From: Hyphomonadaceae bacterium UBA1933
Lineage (GTDB): Bacteria; Pseudomonadota; Alphaproteobacteria; Caulobacterales; Aquidulcibacteraceae
Assembly (NCBI GenBank): GCA_002337085.1
Contig: DDFH01000008.1
Location: forward strand, 1-64,000
Direction: 5' to 3'
Length of the DNA stretch: 64,000 bases
The position numbers and the translations under genes were made by a program. Under the pieces are notes generated by a model, which made no database searches, was not told the origin of the DNA, and saw only the letters and a list, made by a program, of their open reading frames with translations. How positions within the stretch are numbered: position 1 is the first letter of the stretch; the number at the start of each line of letters is the position of its first letter. Positions 8,928 through 17,290 of the stretch are shown in pieces.

Positions 8928-11900
8928 CTAAGCACAGGCATTAATAATCGCATTAATTGCCGCACGTGCACCTTTTATTTTGGCGTTATCGGTTTGCCAA
9001 TTGCCATTTATTGTCATTTTTCCATCTGGACGAAGGCGGAACATGGCTGGTTGCGATTGAACCAACCCAATAAGTTTTAATGGATCTGGAGCCAATTCAT
9101 CTTTAAAGTTTGCAATAGCTCCATTTGGTGTAATAATAAGTTTCTCAATTCCAATGCATTTACAAAGCGCTTTAAGGCCAGCAATCTCTATCAAATGGCT
9201 AACCTCTAGCGGCATTTTACCAAACCTATCTATTAACTCTGCGGCAAAACCATCACGCTCATCATCGCTTTCAAGTTCAGCAAGACGGCGATATAATGAT
9301 AGGCGCAAACCAAGATCTGGCACATAATCTTCCGGTATTAATACGGCAAGACCAATTGAAATATTTGGCGACCAGGATTTAGAGCTAATCACACTATCTT
9401 CGTTCTTAAGCTCGGCAACAGCTTCTTCAAGCATTTGTTGATATAGTTCAACGCCAACTTCTTTAATATTCCCCGATTGCTCTTCGCCCAATAAATTACC
9501 GCCACCACGCATATCTAAATCATGGCTTGCAATTTGGAAACCGGCACCAAGACTATCGAGTGATTGCAGGACTTTAAGACGCTTCTCTGCCTGTGGTGTA
9601 ATTTTAAATGTATCAGGAATGGTGAGATACGCATAAGCCCGTGATTTTGAGCGCCCAACCCGCCCACGAAGCTGATAAGCAGCAGCAAGCCCAAGCATAT
9701 CGGAACGCCAAACAATTAATGTATTAGCACGCGGTATATCAATACCAGATTCGACAATTGTTGTTGCCAATAACACGTCAAAGTCACCATCGTAGAATGC
9801 ATTTATTATTGGTTCAATTGCGGTTGGTGGCATTTGCCCATGAACAGTTCTGAATTTAATTTCCGGCAAATTATCACGCAAGAATTCTTCAATTGGTTTT
9901 AAATGTTCAATTCGCGGCGCAACAAAGAATGTCTGACCACCACGATATTTTTCACGTAAAATTGCCTCACGAATTGTAACCGGATCAAAAGGGGTAACAT
10001 AAGTACGAATTGCAAGCCTATCGACCGGCGGCGTTGCAATGATAGACATTTCACGAATACCAGAAAGCGACATTTGCAAGGTTCGTGGAATTGGTGTTGC
10101 CGTAAGTGTAAGGAAATGGGTATCGGCACGCATTTCTTTCAGACGTTCTTTATGTTTTACGCCAAAATGTTGTTCTTCATCCACAATTACCATTCCCAAA
10201 TCATTGAATGATACTTGTTTTGATAAAATTGCATGGGTTCCAATTACAATATCAACGCGACCATCTGCAAGGCAGCTACGGGTTTCATTTGCCTCTTTTG
10301 AACCAACCATTCGTGATAATTGTCTTACCCGAATCGGAAGGCCGTTAAAACGCTCGGCAAAAGTTTTATAATGCTGACGCGCAAGAAGTGTTGTTGGACA
10401 AACCACTGCAACTTGACGACCACTCATTGCAACGGTGAATGCGGCACGCAATGCTACTTCGGTTTTGCCAAAGCCAACATCACCACAAATAAGCCTATCC
10501 ATAGGCTTACCTGCCTGCAAATCTTCCAACACATCATCAATTGCATTAATTTGATCATCAGTTTCATCATATGTAAAGCGCGCACAAAATTCATCATAAA
10601 CACCCTGTATAGGGTTAATAGCATCGGTTTTTTGTGATGAGCGTACCGCAGCAATACGAATAAGCCCTGCGGCCATTTCAAGAAGGCGTTTTTTTGCTCG
10701 TGCTTTACGCCCTTGCCATGCAACACCGCCAAGCTTGTCAAGAATTGCTTCCGCACCATCGGCTCCATAACGGCTGATAAGGTCGATATTCTCAACAGGT
10801 AAAAATAATTTATCACCACCTTGATATATTAATTCAAGACAATCGTGCGGCGAACCCATAACCTCTAGGGTTCTTAAGCCTTCATAACGACCAATACCAT
10901 GATCGATATGGACAATTAAATCACCGACATTAAGGCTAGATGCTTCCATCAAGAAGTTAGACGATTTTCGGCGCTTGCGCCCACGTCCCAACCTATCACC
11001 TAAAACGTCTTGTTCGGAAATTATAATTAAATTGCCAATTTCAAAACCATGTTCAATTGGAAGAACCGCAAGACCAATATTGGTTTTAAGCATAACACCC
11101 AAGGCAGCAAAATTTGGCAATGAATAAAGATTTTCCATGCCATGTTCGGTTAAAACATGGGCAAGACGTTCTGCTGACCCTTCGGTCCAGGCGGCAATAA
11201 TCACATCTTTTTTGTCTTTTTTAAGCGCACGAACATAATCGCGTAAACTTTCCCAGACATTTATATTAGTATCAGCTCGTTCCGGTGCAAAGTCACGTGA
11301 TGGCTTAGAATTTATATTCAATACCGCACCTTCGAGACCAGATACAAATGGATTAAATCCACGTTGCTTATAACGTGAAGATATTTGTTCAATGTCTCTT
11401 AGTCCAAGATATAAACCATTTGGTCTTAATGCCTTATATGGCAATGAACCTTTTGGAGGTGGCACAAGGCGTGCCTGATAATAATCTTCTATTAGTTTTT
11501 CGCGTTCAGCAAGGGCATTATCAAGACCATGCTCAAAGCAGAAGATTGTTGTTTCCGGCACATAATTAAACAAACTTTCCAAATGGTCAAAAAACATTGG
11601 CAACCAATGTTCCATACCATTGCGCTTTATCTTGCTACTTACGCTTTCATAAAGTGCATCACCTTGCGGTGCGCCAAATTTTTCAAGATAATTAGTTCTA
11701 AATAAACTAATACAATCATTATCAAGCAACACCTCTGAAACTGGCACAAGTGATAATGCTTCAAGCCTATCAATAGAGCGTTGAGTCTCGACATCAAAAG
11801 TGCGGATACTTTCAAGATTATCGCCGAATAAATCCAACCTTACTGGTGACTGCATTTGTGGCGCAAATAAATCTATAACCCCGCCACGAATTGCAAATTC

Positions 11901-12389
11901 GCCCTTTTCGCGCACGGTTGCAGTGCGATTATAGCCATTGGCGGCAAGATAATTTTGTAAATCGTCTAAATTAATATCGTCACCAACTTTTGCTGAAAAT
12001 GCAGACTTTAAAAGCCGTGCCTTTGGCAAAGTTTTTTGCATTAATGCCGATGCCGTTGTGATTAAGACAAAATTGGCATCACTTTTTAAATTGGCAAGCC
12101 TTGAAAGCGTGGCAAGACGCATTGCCGAAATCTCACCCGCCGGCCCTACCCTATCATACGGCAAACAATCCCATGATGGCAGACGTAAAACCTCAACATT
12201 TGGGGCAAAGAAATTTAAACCATTGGCAAATTTTTGTGCGGCCTGATCATCCGTAGCAACATAAACAAATTGCCCGCCATTTGATTTAATACTTTCTGAC
12301 AAAATAAGTGCATCAACCCCAGAGGCGGCCCCCTCGAGAATAATCTTACCTTCACCATTATGGAAAATTTGTAAAAGCGTTTTGTCCAT
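8928..12389 (-). CDS. mfd: Mfd, transcription-repair coupling factor
   Basis: DNA translocase that removes RNA polymerase stalled at lesions and recruits UvrA. The roughly 1,150 residues match the family. A UvrB-like N-terminal part is followed by the RNA polymerase interaction domain (about 485-560, DLIVHIDHGIGRYEGL), the RecG-like translocase with Walker A GDVGFGKTEVA and DEEQ box, the helicase motifs TATPIPRTLQ and QLRGRVGRS, and the C-terminal TRCF domain. The frame allows GTG at 12392 or ATG at 12389; neither has a clear ribosome binding site and I give the ATG. In many alphaproteobacteria sdhE and mfd are adjacent; here a regulator gene lies between them. Confidence 0.97.
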   Translation of the reverse strand: MDKTLLQIFHNGEGKIILEGAASGVDALILSESIKSNGGQFVYVATDDQAAQKFANGLNFFAPNVEVLRLPSWDCLPYDRVGPAGEISAMRLATLSRLANLKSDANFVLITTASALMQKTLPKARLLKSAFSAKVGDDINLDDLQNYLAANGYNRTATVREKGEFAIRGGVIDLFAPQMQSPVRLDLFGDNLESIRTFDVETQRSIDRLEALSLVPVSEVLLDNDCISLFRTNYLEKFGAPQGDALYESVSSKIKRNGMEHWLPMFFDHLESLFNYVPETTIFCFEHGLDNALAEREKLIEDYYQARLVPPPKGSLPYKALRPNGLYLGLRDIEQISSRYKQRGFNPFVSGLEGAVLNINSKPSRDFAPERADTNINVWESLRDYVRALKKDKKDVIIAAWTEGSAERLAHVLTEHGMENLYSLPNFAALGVMLKTNIGLAVLPIEHGFEIGNLIIISEQDVLGDRLGRGRKRRKSSNFLMEASSLNVGDLIVHIDHGIGRYEGLRTLEVMGSPHDCLELIYQGGDKLFLPVENIDLISRYGADGAEAILDKLGGVAWQGRKARAKKRLLEMAAGLIRIAAVRSSQKTDAINPIQGVYDEFCARFTYDETDDQINAIDDVLEDLQAGKPMDRLICGDVGFGKTEVALRAAFTVAMSGRQVAVVCPTTLLARQHYKTFAERFNGLPIRVRQLSRMVGSKEANETRSCLADGRVDIVIGTHAILSKQVSFNDLGMVIVDEEQHFGVKHKERLKEMRADTHFLTLTATPIPRTLQMSLSGIREMSIIATPPVDRLAIRTYVTPFDPVTIREAILREKYRGGQTFFVAPRIEHLKPIEEFLRDNLPEIKFRTVHGQMPPTAIEPIINAFYDGDFDVLLATTIVESGIDIPRANTLIVWRSDMLGLAAAYQLRGRVGRSKSRAYAYLTIPDTFKITPQAEKRLKVLQSLDSLGAGFQIASHDLDMRGGGNLLGEEQSGNIKEVGVELYQQMLEEAVAELKNEDSVISSKSWSPNISIGLAVLIPEDYVPDLGLRLSLYRRLAELESDDERDGFAAELIDRFGKMPLEVSHLIEIAGLKALCKCIGIEKLIITPNGAIANFKDELAPDPLKLIGLVQSQPAMFRLRPDGKMTINGNWQTDNAKIKGARAAINAIINACA

Positions 12390-12451
12390 CACAAATGTCT
12401 ATTAAGGCGAAACCAATAGATTTTAAATAGCCGAATGCTGCAAAAATATTA

Positions 12452-12482
12452 TTGACCCTAACGCAACGTGATAGATTATCAC
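12452..12482 (+). promoter_or_regulatory. MerR-type promoter of the TipAS regulator
   Basis: A -35 box TTGACC (12452-12457) and a -10 candidate TATCAC (12477-12482) are separated by exactly 19 bp, the stretched spacing typical of promoters activated by MerR-family proteins. The spacer holds CCCTAACGCAACGTGATAG, an imperfect dyad of the kind (CTnACG...ACGTnA) I associate with TipAL/SkgA-type regulators. The position before the regulator gene suggests autoregulation. Confidence 0.65.
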
Positions 12483-12511
12483 TATGCCAAATCGAATATG
12501 AAAGCATAAAG

Positions 12512-13270
12512 ATGACAGAATATAGTGTTAAACAATTAAGTGATTTGGCAAAAGTTTCGGTTCGAACTTTACATTATTATGATGAAATTGGCCTTTTAAA
12601 ACCATCATGTAGAATGGATAATAACTACCGCCTTTATAATAATAATGATGCTTTAAAACTCCAGCAGATTTTAATTTATAAAGAATTTGGTTTGACACTT
12701 AATGAAATTGACAAAATAGTAAATGCCAAAGGCTTTGATATTAAATCAGCACTTATAACACACCAAAAACGCCTTCATGCTTCGATTGAAAAAACCGAAC
12801 ATTTGTTATCGGTAATAAATAAAACCATTGAAGATATAGAAGGAAAAGAAAAAATGAAAGAGCAATTATACCAATGGCATTCCGATGAACGCCAAAAAGA
12901 ATATGAAGAATATTTGATTGAAAAATATGGTGAAACTATGCGTGAAAATATTGCGCATTCGAAAAAGGCATTTTCAAAATTAACTGATGCAGAAAAAGCA
13001 AAAGTAATGAAAGATTTTGAAATAATCGAAACCGCACTTGTTGATGCATATAATCAAGGGGTTGAAGTTGGCTCTAATACCATGAAGCCACTTTTAGACA
13101 AACATCGCGAATGGATTGGCTTTATGTGGAATAAAGAGTGTCCCAAACCTGCTTATGCCGGACTTGCAGATATTTATGAAAGCCATCCAGACTTTATCAT
13201 ACGCTATGAAACATTATCAATTGGTTTTGGAAAATGGCTGCCAGAGGCAATGCGCGAATATGCGAAATAA
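12512..13270 (+). CDS. MerR family regulator with TipAS drug-binding domain
   Basis: Transcription factor of 252 residues: an N-terminal MerR winged helix (YSVKQLSDLAKVSVRTLHYYDEIGLLKP), a dimerisation coiled coil (about 75-115), and a C-terminal TipAS-type all-helical domain (about 125-250). In TipAL and relatives this last domain binds thiopeptides, and in albicidin-resistance proteins it binds the drug; Caulobacter SkgA has the same architecture. The open frame runs 20 codons further to a TTG at 12452, but that TTG is the -35 box of the likely promoter, so the ATG at 12512 is preferred. It is oriented against mfd and sdhE and ends 9 bp from sdhE. Confidence 0.9.
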   Translation: MTEYSVKQLSDLAKVSVRTLHYYDEIGLLKPSCRMDNNYRLYNNNDALKLQQILIYKEFGLTLNEIDKIVNAKGFDIKSALITHQKRLHASIEKTEHLLSVINKTIEDIEGKEKMKEQLYQWHSDERQKEYEEYLIEKYGETMRENIAHSKKAFSKLTDAEKAKVMKDFEIIETALVDAYNQGVEVGSNTMKPLLDKHREWIGFMWNKECPKPAYAGLADIYESHPDFIIRYETLSIGFGKWLPEAMREYAK

Positions 13271-13279
13271 ATATAATGC

Positions 13280-13582
13280 TTAAGAATTAATATCGCCAAC
13301 CCAAAGAGTGTTTTTCAAAGTGGCGAAAGTTTGCAAATCACTTAGGACATTACCCTTAAATTCCTCTGGTGCCTCACGTTGGCCAATAATCCAGTAATAA
13401 ACATCCCAATCTTGTTGGTTTAAAAGCGCATCAAACTGATTTAGCTCGGCCTCAGAAAGTGCTTCAAGTTTTTGGTCTGCATATGTGCCCATCAAAAAAT
13501 CATGCTCTCTAAAGCCGCGACGCCATGCGCGGAATCTAAGTTGTTTAATGCGGGTTTCACGGTCAATTGTATCTGTGGTCAT
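13280..13582 (-). CDS. sdhE: SdhE, FAD assembly factor for succinate dehydrogenase
   Basis: Small soluble protein that helps attach FAD to the SdhA flavoprotein. The 100-residue product shows the family signature RRGFREHD (about 21-28) and the Trp/Tyr-rich segment DWDVYYWIIG. The frame continues six codons upstream to a TTG; the ATG at 13582 is taken as start because AAAGAC lies about 6 nt ahead of it. A terminator separates it from the cell wall hydrolase upstream. It is convergent with the MerR gene with only 9 bp between stops, so no separate terminator fits there. Confidence 0.92.
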   Translation of the reverse strand: MTTDTIDRETRIKQLRFRAWRRGFREHDFLMGTYADQKLEALSEAELNQFDALLNQQDWDVYYWIIGQREAPEEFKGNVLSDLQTFATLKNTLWVGDINS

Positions 13583-13610
13583 GTTTTTGTCTTTAGACAA
13601 ATTTCAGACA

Positions 13611-13640
13611 AAAGAAAAGCCCCCACTTTTGGTGGGGGCG
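13611..13640 (-). terminator. terminator after the cell wall hydrolase gene
   Basis: Perfect 8-bp stem GCCCCCAC / GTGGGGGC with a 5-nt loop, followed on the minus strand by TTTTCTTTT. It ends the cell wall hydrolase transcript just before sdhE. Confidence 0.9.
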
Positions 13641-13662
13641 TTCGTTGCGGCTTTTGTAACTC

Positions 13663-14424
13663 CTAATTGCCGCTGTAGAAGATGTGTGAGCCAATTTGAG
13701 CAACTTTTGGGAAAACCCCAGCCCAGCTTGGTCTTACTCTTGATGCATGGAAATAGGTTGCATTTCCAACAACACCAGGCTTCCAACCATCATACACACG
13801 TTGCGCAATCTCCTGAGAACGATTCCATTGAGGACCAGCAGGAGGTGCATTTCTGGTGCAGACCCAAGAGAATTGGCAAACATTGCCTCTTCTTTGACGA
13901 ACAACACCACAATAAGTCTTCGGATAAGCACGATTATTAACACGGTTTACAACTACTTCAGCAACTGCAAGTTTACCGCGATCAGGCTCGCCACGAGCCT
14001 CATAATATACTGCTTGGGCAAGGCAATTGATTTCTCTATCGCGTTCAGACCCAGAATCAGAAATTCGGCTTATAGTCGGTTGCGGTTGGAAAGCAGCCGC
14101 AACTGGCTTTGTGATTGGGGCAACTACGCCCGCAATTTGTGACGCGGCAGCTTCAAGCGCCGCATCAATTGAACCCACAGTTGATGACGTCGCTACGGTC
14201 CCCTTCTGTGTGGTAATAGTTTCGGTTTCAACCGACATTGGCTTGCCAACATCTGGTCCAGCCATTGCCTGTGTCGAAATAAAAGACACCGCAATAACAG
14301 CCCCTAAAACGGTCGCAGCATCACGCGCGAGGGCTTTAAGAGTACCGCCTAATCTATTAGACATGGCGGCGGTTTGACCATAAATAATTAACAAAGGCAA
14401 CCCAATTATTAATAAATATTCCAT
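13663..14424 (-). CDS. SleB-like cell wall hydrolase
   Basis: Predicted peptidoglycan-cleaving enzyme of the SleB/CwlJ type (Hydrolase_2). The C-terminal domain (about 125-253) has the signature CLAQAVYYEARGE with its conserved glutamate, NRVNN, and the Cys-containing QFSWVC. The first 20 residues are hydrophobic and a second hydrophobic stretch (about 40-56) ends in AMAG, so export or membrane anchoring is likely; the middle is an Ala/Thr-rich linker. In alphaproteobacteria such genes are common single-copy housekeeping hydrolases, not linked to spores. Terminators lie on both sides, so it appears to be a single-gene unit. Confidence 0.9.
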   Translation of the reverse strand: MEYLLIIGLPLLIIYGQTAAMSNRLGGTLKALARDAATVLGAVIAVSFISTQAMAGPDVGKPMSVETETITTQKGTVATSSTVGSIDAALEAAASQIAGVVAPITKPVAAAFQPQPTISRISDSGSERDREINCLAQAVYYEARGEPDRGKLAVAEVVVNRVNNRAYPKTYCGVVRQRRGNVCQFSWVCTRNAPPAGPQWNRSQEIAQRVYDGWKPGVVGNATYFHASRVRPSWAGVFPKVAQIGSHIFYSGN

Positions 14425-14454
14425 AAAAAAAGTGCGGCAACTTGGCGCATAAAT

Positions 14455-14496
14455 AATAAGGCACGGAAATCATTACGATTTTTCCCGTGCCTTATT
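14455..14496 (-). terminator. terminator after ppdK
   Basis: Perfect 12-bp stem AATAAGGCACGG / CCGTGCCTTATT with an 18-nt loop lies 70 nt past the ppdK stop. The T tract after the stem on the minus strand is broken (ATTTATG), so termination may be incomplete. Confidence 0.75.
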
Positions 14497-14565
14497 GTTA
14501 TTTTAAATTACATTAAAATGCTGCAATGCCACAAATATGCCAACGAATCAGGCAATATTTATGTA

Positions 14566-17232
14566 TTACTTTGCTTGTTTAAGCGCCGCTTGTGCCGCAG
14601 CAAGGCGTGCAATTGGAACCCGATAAGGTGAGCAAGACACATAATCAAGCCCAACTTTTTCACAGAATTCAATCGATGCAGGATCGCCACCATGCTCACC
14701 ACAAATGCCAAGTTTCAGTTTTTCGCGAACCGAACGACCTTTTTCTTTTGCAATTTTGATTAATGAGCCAACACCATCTTGATCAATTGTCACAAAGGGG
14801 TCTTTTTCAAAAATACCTTGCGCAATATAATCATTCATAAAGCGACCAGCATCGTCACGTGAAATGCCCAAAGTGGTTTGGGTCAAATCATTTGTTCCGA
14901 ATGAAAAGAACTCCGCTTCTTGTGCGATTTCATCGGCGCATACAGCGGCGCGTGGCAATTCAATCATGGTTCCAACCATATATTCAATCTTCATACCAGC
15001 TTTTGCCATAACTTCTTCGCCAATTGCGATTACACGACCTTTAAGGATTTGCAATTCTTTACGAGTTGAAACCAAAGGAATCATGATTTCAGGAATTGGC
15101 GCAGTACCAGATGCCTTGGCAACCTCAATTGCCGCTTCAAAAATTGCGCGAGCCTGCATTTCATAGATTTCAGGGAAAGTAATACCCAAACGGCAACCAC
15201 GGTGACCAAGCATTGGGTTAAATTCGTGCAAATCTTTTGCGCGCTGCAATAGTTTATCACCATCAAGACCGGTTGCTTTGGCTACTGCCTCAACATCTTC
15301 GGCGCTATGTGGTAAAAATTCATGTAAAGGCGGATCAAGAAGTCGAATTGTAACCGGAAGACCAGTCATAATTGTGAAAAGATCCACAAAGTCTTTACGC
15401 TGCATAGGAAGAATTTTCGCAAGCGCCGCTTCACGTCCTGATTTCGCTTCGGATAAAATCATCTCACGAACCGCCGCAATACGCTCTGCATCAAAGAACA
15501 TGTGTTCAGTACGGCAAAGACCTATACCTTCTGCACCAAAATCGCGTGCTGTTTTAGCGTCAAGTGGCGTTTCAGCATTCGCGCGAACTTTAAGATGACG
15601 GACACCATCAGCCCAAACCATCAAGGTTGCAAAATCGCCAGACAATTCAGGTTGTTCAAGTTCAGCAGCACCAAACAATACTTCGCCCAAGCCACCATCA
15701 ACAGAGATAATGTCGCCTTTTTTAACTTCACGACCCTTAACAACGAATTTGCCAGCATCTTCATCAATGCGGATTTCACCAGCACCAGAAACGCAAGGAC
15801 GCCCCATACCGCGTGCAACAACCGCCGCGTGCGAAGTCATGCCACCACGCGAAGTCACAATAGCGCGTGCCGCATGCATACCATGAATATCTTCTGGAGA
15901 AGTTTCTTCGCGAACGAGGATAACTGATTTTCCCGCTTGTGACATCTGCTCGGCTTCGTCGGCATCAAAAACAACCTCACCAACCGCAGCGCCAGGTGAT
16001 GCCGGAAGGCCTTTTGTCAAAATATCGCGTTTATAGCTTGCTTTGATTGTTGGGTGTAATAATTGGTCAAGAGCGGCGGCATCTATACGTTCAACCCCCT
16101 CTTCTTTGGTAATCATACCTTCGGCAACCATATCAACCGCAATTTTCAACGCCGCTTTTGCAGTACGTTTACCGTTACGGGTTTGCAGCATCCATAATTT
16201 ACCATTCTCTGCGGTAAATTCGATATCTTGCATATCGCGATAGTGATTTTCTAGTTTTTTATAAACTTCATCCAATTGCGCATAAACTTCTGGCAAGGAT
16301 TCTTCTAAAGATTCGCCACTTTCGCCCATGGTTACGCGTTGAACTTTGGTAATTGATTTTGGCGTTCTGATACCTGCAACAACGTCTTCACCCTGCGCGT
16401 TGATGAGATATTCACCATAGAATAATTTCTCACCGGTTGATGGGTTACGCGTAAACGCCACACCGGTTGCCGATGTGTCACCCATATTACCAAATACCAT
16501 CGCCTGAACGTTAACCGCAGTTCCCCAGCTTTGCGGAATATCGTGCATTTTGCGATAGAAGATTGCCCGGTCATTCATCCATGATTTGAATACCGCACCA
16601 ACAGCGCCCCACAATTGGTCATTGACGTCTTGCGGGAAAGGTTTGCCCATCTCAGCTTCAACGGCTGATTTATATTTTCTGACGATTTCCTCCCAATCCT
16701 CAGCATTTAATTCGGTATCATCTTTATAATCGTTGATTTCCTTGAAAGATTCCAAAATATCTTCAAACATATGATGCTCTAGTTCAAGAACCACATTTGA
16801 ATACATTTGGATAAAACGACGATACGAATCATAAGCGAACCGGCGATTACCTGATTTTTCTGCCAAACCTTCAACCGTTTCGTCATTAAGACCAAGATTA
16901 AGGACGGTATCCATCATACCAGGCATTGACGCACGTGCACCAGAGCGCACAGAAACCAAAAGTGGGTTTTCTTTATCACCAAAGGTTTTACCAACGGTCT
17001 CACCAACTTTTATTGTTGCTGCTTCAACTTGTGCCATGAGTTCATCAGGGTATTTCTGACCCAATTCATAAAATGCGGTGCAGACTTCGGTCGTAATTGT
17101 AAACCCAGGGGGAACCGGCAAGCCAATCTTGTTCATTTCAGCAAGGTTGGCACCTTTTCCGCCTAAGAGGTTTTTCATACTAGCATCGCCGTCAGCGTTA
17201 CCAGCACCGAAACTATAAACATATTTTGTCAT
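14566..17232 (-). CDS. ppdK: Pyruvate, phosphate dikinase
   Basis: Reversibly converts pyruvate, ATP and phosphate to phosphoenolpyruvate, AMP and pyrophosphate, linking glycolysis and gluconeogenesis. From the ATG at 17232 the protein is 888 residues, the usual length. It begins with the ATP-grasp part (LLGGKGANLAEM), carries the phosphohistidine segment GGMTSHAAVVARGMG in the swivelling domain, and ends with the PEP/pyruvate-binding barrel including CGEHGGDP. The frame extends 29 codons upstream, into the end of glyS, but GGGGATTATA before the inner ATG fixes the start. It lies 58 nt downstream of glyS on the same strand. Confidence 0.97.
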   Translation of the reverse strand: MTKYVYSFGAGNADGDASMKNLLGGKGANLAEMNKIGLPVPPGFTITTEVCTAFYELGQKYPDELMAQVEAATIKVGETVGKTFGDKENPLLVSVRSGARASMPGMMDTVLNLGLNDETVEGLAEKSGNRRFAYDSYRRFIQMYSNVVLELEHHMFEDILESFKEINDYKDDTELNAEDWEEIVRKYKSAVEAEMGKPFPQDVNDQLWGAVGAVFKSWMNDRAIFYRKMHDIPQSWGTAVNVQAMVFGNMGDTSATGVAFTRNPSTGEKLFYGEYLINAQGEDVVAGIRTPKSITKVQRVTMGESGESLEESLPEVYAQLDEVYKKLENHYRDMQDIEFTAENGKLWMLQTRNGKRTAKAALKIAVDMVAEGMITKEEGVERIDAAALDQLLHPTIKASYKRDILTKGLPASPGAAVGEVVFDADEAEQMSQAGKSVILVREETSPEDIHGMHAARAIVTSRGGMTSHAAVVARGMGRPCVSGAGEIRIDEDAGKFVVKGREVKKGDIISVDGGLGEVLFGAAELEQPELSGDFATLMVWADGVRHLKVRANAETPLDAKTARDFGAEGIGLCRTEHMFFDAERIAAVREMILSEAKSGREAALAKILPMQRKDFVDLFTIMTGLPVTIRLLDPPLHEFLPHSAEDVEAVAKATGLDGDKLLQRAKDLHEFNPMLGHRGCRLGITFPEIYEMQARAIFEAAIEVAKASGTAPIPEIMIPLVSTRKELQILKGRVIAIGEEVMAKAGMKIEYMVGTMIELPRAAVCADEIAQEAEFFSFGTNDLTQTTLGISRDDAGRFMNDYIAQGIFEKDPFVTIDQDGVGSLIKIAKEKGRSVREKLKLGICGEHGGDPASIEFCEKVGLDYVSCSPYRVPIARLAAAQAALKQAK

Positions 17233-17290
17233 TATAATCCCCAGTATGACGTTAATTGTTTTCAGTTCTAAGATGCATTTGCGGCAAAAT

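Noticed and set aside
12452..12511. N-terminal extension of the MerR gene from TTG at 12452
   Set aside because: The TTG coincides with the -35 box of a well-spaced MerR promoter, and the family N-terminus begins at the ATG at 12512.
13485..13940. plus-strand open frame of 151 codons over the sdhE and cell wall hydrolase region
   Set aside because: It runs antisense across two recognised genes and a terminator and has no ribosome binding site or family resemblance.
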